Below are positions 9,501 through 10,412 of a DNA stretch of 10,412 bases, piece after piece (the stretch's first letter is position 1; every line of letters begins with the position of its first letter). A model generated the notes under the pieces. It saw nothing but the letters and a program-made list of their open reading frames with translations. It had not been told where the DNA came from and made no database searches. The stretch lies in assembly GCA_003024985.2 (NCBI GenBank), contig PXIH01S0022112.1; one strand, 5' to 3'. The position numbers were made by a program, and so were the translations under genes. The stretch is from Euperipatoides rowelli. Lineage: Eukaryota > Onychophora > Udeonychophora > Euonychophora > Peripatopsidae.

Positions 9501-9810
9501 CCTTCTTCTAGAACACACACACAAATCGTCATAGATGTCCTTGGCAAACTTTACGATTATTGAACTATTTTATTATAACAATGCAGATATTAATCTTTTA
9601 AAATGTCTATTGTTTACTATTTATAGATCGCAGAAATTGATGGATTAATTAGAAGTAATGGTGAACCTGGAAAGATAAATGTACCTAGTGGTGGAGGAAG
9701 TGGGGGTGGTATATTCATCCAAACTTCCCATTTGACTGGTTATGGTCATATTGCATGCAATGGGGGACAAGCGAATACTCATAAAAATAATGCAGGCCAA
9801 ATTATTTACG
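196..9810 (+). CDS. Giant glycine-rich tandem-repeat protein, multi-exon gene, partial at both ends
   Basis: Preferred model: join(<196..550, 2131..2424, 2692..8895, 9023..9159, 9627..9810>). Phases agree at every junction (in at phase 0; then 1, 1, 1, 0; out at phase 1), and no stop occurs in the joined frame. The product is a string of units of about 410 residues. Each unit alternates a glycine-rich half with a glycine-poor half whose hydrophobic spacing suggests beta strands. I do not recognise a named animal gene. From memory, the glycine-rich blocks resemble large plant glycine-rich proteins (Arabidopsis At5g11700 type), which carry similar GGGGGR and GAAGTLY-like motifs. At least 25 N-x-S/T sequons point to the secretory pathway, but no signal peptide or membrane segment lies in these exons, so location is inferred. 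The start codon lies upstream of the window and the end is not settled. No catalytic motif is visible; a structural, matrix or adhesive role is a guess. Confidence 0.85.
671..875. repeat. Degenerate GATA/GATT/GATG tetranucleotide repeat
   Basis: About 200 bases rich in GATAGATA, GATGGATG, TTGATTGA and TCAATTGA words, with no long perfect run. Blocks on the two strands are interleaved (TTGATTGA next to TCAATTGAT), giving many short inverted matches. This looks like an old simple repeat decayed by point mutation, not a coding or regulatory element. Confidence 0.7.
914..1000 (+). other. Possible cassette exon or relic exon (87 nt, phase 1-1)
   Basis: Open for 29 codons between an acceptor (CCTTGTTAG ending at 913) and a consensus donor (G|GTAAGT at 1001). 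Length is a multiple of three and both phases are 1, so inclusion would not shift the frame. Acceptor AGs slightly downstream lead straight to stops, leaving only this boundary. The predicted peptide contains VEKFYISVESLKNP, which resembles the QKVYVEVVESVNN segment of the repeat units and the KFYIEYSQIES segment of exon A. Against it: A joined directly to B already restores a full unit, so inclusion would insert about 29 extra residues. It may be an alternative exon, or a decayed copy from an earlier unit. Undecided. Confidence 0.4.
1394..1456. repeat. Overlapping inverted repeats in intron
   Basis: CACTCAAC (1394-1401) pairs perfectly with GTTGAGTG (1423-1430). GAGTGGGT (1426-1433) pairs perfectly with ACCCACTC (1449-1456). 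The middle arms share GAGTG, so only one hairpin can form at a time. This may be chance or a fragment of a DNA element; no target duplication was found around it. Confidence 0.5.
1544..1681 (-). mobile_element. Short tRNA-derived-like SINE with 14-bp target-site duplications
   Basis: A 110-base segment (1558-1667) is flanked by perfect direct repeats AAGTTGGGTTACAT at 1544-1557 and 1668-1681. Read on the minus strand, the insert starts CTCTGGCAGATTAG and ends in GTAATAAAAAAAA directly before the second target copy, the layout of an LINE-mobilised SINE. Close to its 3' end the minus strand has GAGTTCGATTCC (about 1570-1582), a very good RNA polymerase III B box. An A box is less certain: TAGCCAAAATA lies at tRNA-like spacing from the B box, and TAGTCACAAGG is another candidate. 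It sits antisense in the intron. No family name is assigned because no library could be searched. Confidence 0.75.
1621..1664. repeat. Hairpin-forming inverted repeat inside the SINE
   Basis: TGGC-t-AGATTAGTC (1621-1634) is the inverse of GACTAATCT-GCCA (1652-1664): 13 pairs with one bulged base. GGTT and AACC inside the loop can extend the pairing. It lies at the 5' end of the minus-strand SINE, in or near the tRNA-like head. Confidence 0.6.
2131..2424 (+). CDS. Exon B: C-terminal part of repeat unit U0
   Basis: Acceptor TTTTTTTTTTACCAG at 2116-2130, donor ACTG|GTAATT at 2425; 294 nt, phase 1 to phase 1. It encodes NLLFDHLILEAASRF, matching NFSFGTVTIQRNSQAEF of U2, then DHMTLSTNDLLMQYDSLISC, matching the PMTLTTAQLNIKYQ block, then an acidic, serine-rich stretch (STDSGLGDDSTDENG) and the closing GIGAGHGGYGGG, matching the GTGAGHGGQGGG end of U2. 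The donor lies where every internal unit passes into the next (before xxYGSxxxP), so splicing to 2692 rebuilds the unit junction. If the intron were kept, translation would stop after 15 more codons (TAA at 2466-2468). Confidence 0.85.
2425..2691 (+). other. Intron between exons B and C (267 nt)
   Basis: Donor GTAATT at 2425; acceptor TTATTTTTGCAG ending at 2691; phase 1. Bases 2571-2691 happen to be open in the frame of exon C and would encode a hydrophobic, signal-anchor-like leader from an ATG at 2571. Splicing to the repeat junction at 2692 and the TG|GIPYGS continuity show that this leader is intron translation. Confidence 0.85.
2692..3921 (+). repeat. Protein repeat unit U1 (410 codons)
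   Basis: Runs from GIPYGSFLKP to the GHGGHGGAPFPNT end. It has GGGGSGGSIFI, SGHGTLSAIGG, a shortened GYGGSGGRISV block, GSGAAGTIYYTD, FEFNEVEI, LGDRTGLIHI and IKYQGTL. It differs from U2-U5 in lacking the FYHP motif (IYGQ instead), the APCS cysteine (PPVSF instead) and the sequon at TGHG. These features are shared with U0, so U1 is the least derived internal unit. Confidence 0.85.
2692..8895 (+). CDS. Exon C: giant exon encoding five complete repeat units (U1-U5)
   Basis: 6204 nt, 2068 codons, phase 1 at both ends (acceptor ...TTTTTGCAG|GTATTCC; donor GATCAG|GTAAAT). It encodes five units of 410, 427, 416, 412 and 403 codons, each running from a (Y)GS(V)xxP start through GSGGG, GGGSGGSILI, TGHGEI, GGGGSGGRI, F.G, GAAGT.Y, L.YR, YEFDE, FYHP, GDKTG, APCS, TAQTALIEN, KYQG and a final GHGGQGGG-like turn. 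The continuous frame and conserved motifs make coding certain. Sequons are numerous (28 by eye), and one is conserved in U2-U5 at N-x-TG(H/Y)G. U2-U5 share a single cysteine in APC(S/G). The glycine-rich halves may form beta-solenoid-like or fibrous structure, but this is inference. The frame would continue to a TAA at 8937-8939 only if the next intron were retained. Confidence 0.92.
3922..5202 (+). repeat. Protein repeat unit U2 (427 codons)
   Basis: The longest unit. It begins ISYGSVYSP and ends GHGGQGGGPKPSYG. The second glycine block is a pure KGGGGGGGRIAL run where the others have GGGGSGGR. Extra length lies in the SAMININSK loop (about 4174-4197) and the NTELYTSHQEPWL insertion before the YEFDE motif (about 4444-4482). 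It carries the MPCS cysteine and the NFTGYGE sequon. Confidence 0.85.
5203..6450 (+). repeat. Protein repeat unit U3 (416 codons)
   Basis: Begins KSYDSVYMP and ends AAHGGQGGGVDIHLAS. It is the closest relative of U4: both have GGKFI, LRELxYRHKKYD, YEFDEMELTG, RLNFYHP, GDKTG, TEAPCS and MPSEVHIHG or FPSEVHIHG almost unchanged. It contains an additional cysteine in HCQWRYQF, matched by LCRWKYAF in U4. Confidence 0.85.
6451..7686 (+). repeat. Protein repeat unit U4 (412 codons)
   Basis: Begins EAYGSVFAP and ends GGIGGSRDPG. The middle is nearly U3-like, but the GGSLLIEATNITGHGEINV segment (about 6634-6690) is nearer to U5 than to U3, so the unit looks mosaic. The end of the unit has lost the usual ESE..L.LDG wording (DLEDEAQMLASHRGHSSE instead). 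Confidence 0.85.
7687..8895 (+). repeat. Protein repeat unit U5 (403 codons)
   Basis: Begins KAYGSVFTP. The first half is canonical. After the APCGFHVD motif it diverges: the TAQTALIEN block is replaced by LAHTGSQNESVDHIP, KYQG by VKHGG, and the end is an expanded glycine turn (GYGYGGGVGPGHGYTFSGGSSGGGHGGSG, described 8812-8895). It is the shortest internal unit and precedes the degenerate U6. Confidence 0.85.
8896..9022 (+). other. Intron between exons C and D (127 nt)
   Basis: Donor GTAAAT at 8896; acceptor CTTCTTATTATCACAG ending at 9022; phase 1. An in-frame TAA at 8937-8939 lies inside. Splicing joins GGHGGSG to GKSY, the normal unit junction. Confidence 0.85.
9023..9159 (+). CDS. Exon D: start of degenerate unit U6
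   Basis: 137 nt; acceptor TATCACAG|GTGGC in phase 1 and donor GCCGAA|GTAAGT in phase 0. It encodes GKSY, an insertion of about ten residues (LQTTNNLNY), then YGSLYMPMDAGSGGGGSLSGAGGSLISIIAAE, matching YGSVFTPKHVGSGGGNNGGSGGGTIALKIGK of U5 almost residue by residue. Its donor falls inside the unit at a place that has no intron in U1-U5. Confidence 0.85.
9160..9626 (+). other. Intron between exons D and E (467 nt)
   Basis: Donor GTAAGT at 9160, acceptor TATTTATAG ending at 9626, phase 0. AT-rich with short pyrimidine stretches; no repeat or coding signal recognised. Confidence 0.85.
9627..9810 (+). CDS. Exon E: continuation of U6, shortened
   Basis: 184 nt; acceptor CTATTTATAG in phase 0 and donor TACG|GTGAGA in phase 1. 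It encodes IAEIDGLIRSNGEPGK (as LFHLNGFLGSLGQD in U5), SGGGSGGGIFIQ, LTGYGHIACNGG, then goes directly to NAGQIIY, which fits the GPGTIYKY position. The intervening second glycine block (GGGGSGGRI..F.G..., about 40 residues) is missing. If the donor were not used, translation would add 23 codons (hydrophobic, YHLTFLFFLNILY) and stop at TAA 9879-9881, an alternative protein end. Confidence 0.8.
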
Positions 9811-9898
9811 GTGAGAAAATATATCATTTAACTTTCCTTTTTTTTTTAAATATTCTATACACTATAGGACATGATATATAATTTTAAATTGTTTGCTT

Positions 9899-9906
9899 TG
9901 TGTGTG

Positions 9907-9937
<31 letters not shown>

Positions 9938-10020
9938 TGTGTGTGGGTGTGTGCGCGTGTGTGTGGGTGTGTGTGGGTGTGTGCGCATGTGTGTATGTGT
10001 GCGCGCGTGAGTGTGTGTTT
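9899..10020. repeat. Interrupted (TG)n microsatellite with GCGCGC blocks
   Basis: About 120 bases of nearly unbroken alternating pyrimidine-purine sequence on the plus strand, mainly TG with GGG, TTT and CGCG interruptions (GTGCGCGTGTG, GTGCGCGCGTGAG). It is a compound dinucleotide repeat, likely length-polymorphic and able to adopt Z-DNA. It sits just before a possible acceptor (TTTGTTTTCAG ending at 10028). Confidence 0.9.
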
Positions 10021-10339
10021 GTTTTCAGTTGACAGATAGACTAAAACTTCATATTAAAATCAAACTTTTATATTAGAGTGGAAACAAATAAAATTTTGAT
10101 TTTTATATGCAGTATAAGTAGTAGGAAAAGGAAAGTCTACACCCCCCACCCCCCATTTTTTCGGATTAATGTAACTTTGTTACCGAGTTAAACGTGAAAA
10201 CAGATTGGTGACCAGGTGGCATTTTAATCGGTGTATATTTTATTTTTGTTTGTTGACTTTTCGTTGTATACTGTTCTTAATGTTTTATTTATTGATTGCC
10301 TTTTTTTTTATTAATACTAGATGTTTTATTTTTCTACAG

Positions 10340-10395
10340 AAGCAATTTTATGCTTAGTATATTTATTTCAAATAAATAAAATAAATATATTGTAA
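10340..10395 (+). other. Possible terminal exon
   Basis: Acceptor ATTTTTCTACAG ends at 10339. In phase 1, which fits the donor at 9811, the frame is open for 18 codons (EAILCLVYLFQ...) to TAA at 10393-10395; the other two phases stop after 5 and 12 codons. The peptide is hydrophobic but has no relative in the repeats, so support rests only on splice phase. A competing acceptor at 10028 would give a stop after three codons (TAG 10037-10039). Confidence 0.2.
10371..10380 (+). promoter_or_regulatory. Possible polyadenylation signal
   Basis: Two overlapping AATAAA hexamers (10371-10376 and 10375-10380) are followed about 22 bases later by a GT-rich stretch (GGTTGTGTTA, 10403-10412), the usual order of a poly(A) signal and downstream element. 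In such AT-rich DNA the hexamer is common by chance, and it would overlap the coding part of the possible terminal exon. Confidence 0.3.
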
Positions 10396-10412
10396 AATTT
10401 CTGGTTGTGTTA

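Larger units (their letters stand above)
9811..10412 (+). other. Intron or 3' flank after exon E
   Basis: Begins at donor GTGAGA. It holds a ten-T tract (9838-9847), a TG-rich microsatellite (9899-10020), a C-rich stretch ACCCCCCACCCCCC near 10140, an AATAAA at 10087-10092 and overlapping AATAAA words at 10371-10380. No downstream exon matching the repeat protein is visible. Either the gene continues beyond the window or it ends through a short exon here. Confidence 0.6.

Overview
The window is eukaryotic, almost certainly metazoan, nuclear DNA. It is AT-rich, has spliceosomal introns with GT..AG ends and pyrimidine-rich acceptors, and carries simple repeats and a short tRNA-derived-looking SINE with target-site duplications. 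No operon, bacterial gene or RNA gene was recognised. The organism cannot be fixed from sequence alone; a lophotrochozoan (for example a mollusc) is only a weak guess from genome texture.

One plus-strand gene fills the window and is open at both ends. My preferred model is join(<196..550, 2131..2424, 2692..8895, 9023..9159, 9627..9810>), 2391 codons plus one base. It encodes part of a very large protein made of tandem units of about 403-427 residues. Each unit has a glycine-rich half (GSGGG..., GGGSGG(S/G)ILI, TGHGEI, GGGGSGGRI, GAAGT.Y) and a glycine-poor half, probably beta-rich (YEFDE, FYHP, GD.TG, APCS, TAQTA, KYQ). I call the units U0-U6. U0 is partial (196-2424, two exons). U1-U5 are complete and lie together in one 6204-nt exon. 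U6 is degenerate and shortened (two exons).

Layout: 1-195 intron end; 196-550 exon A; 551-2130 large intron with a decayed GAT(A/T/G) repeat, a possible cassette or relic exon (914-1000), nested inverted repeats and the SINE (1544-1681); 2131-2424 exon B; 2425-2691 intron; 2692-8895 giant exon C; 8896-9022 intron; 9023-9159 exon D; 9160-9626 intron; 9627-9810 exon E; 9811-10412 intron or 3' flank with a (TG)n/(GC)n tract and a possible polyadenylation region.

The most interesting point is architectural. The giant exon begins and ends at the same point of the repeat unit, in the same intron phase, and holds exactly five units. Intron positions present in U0 and U6 are absent from all five. 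The protein is probably secreted or on the cell surface, inferred from many N-glycosylation sequons, but its function is unknown. The long reading frame naively runs 2571-8939, but 2571-2691 and 8896-8939 are intron sequence, and the hydrophobic signal-like start it would give is an artefact.
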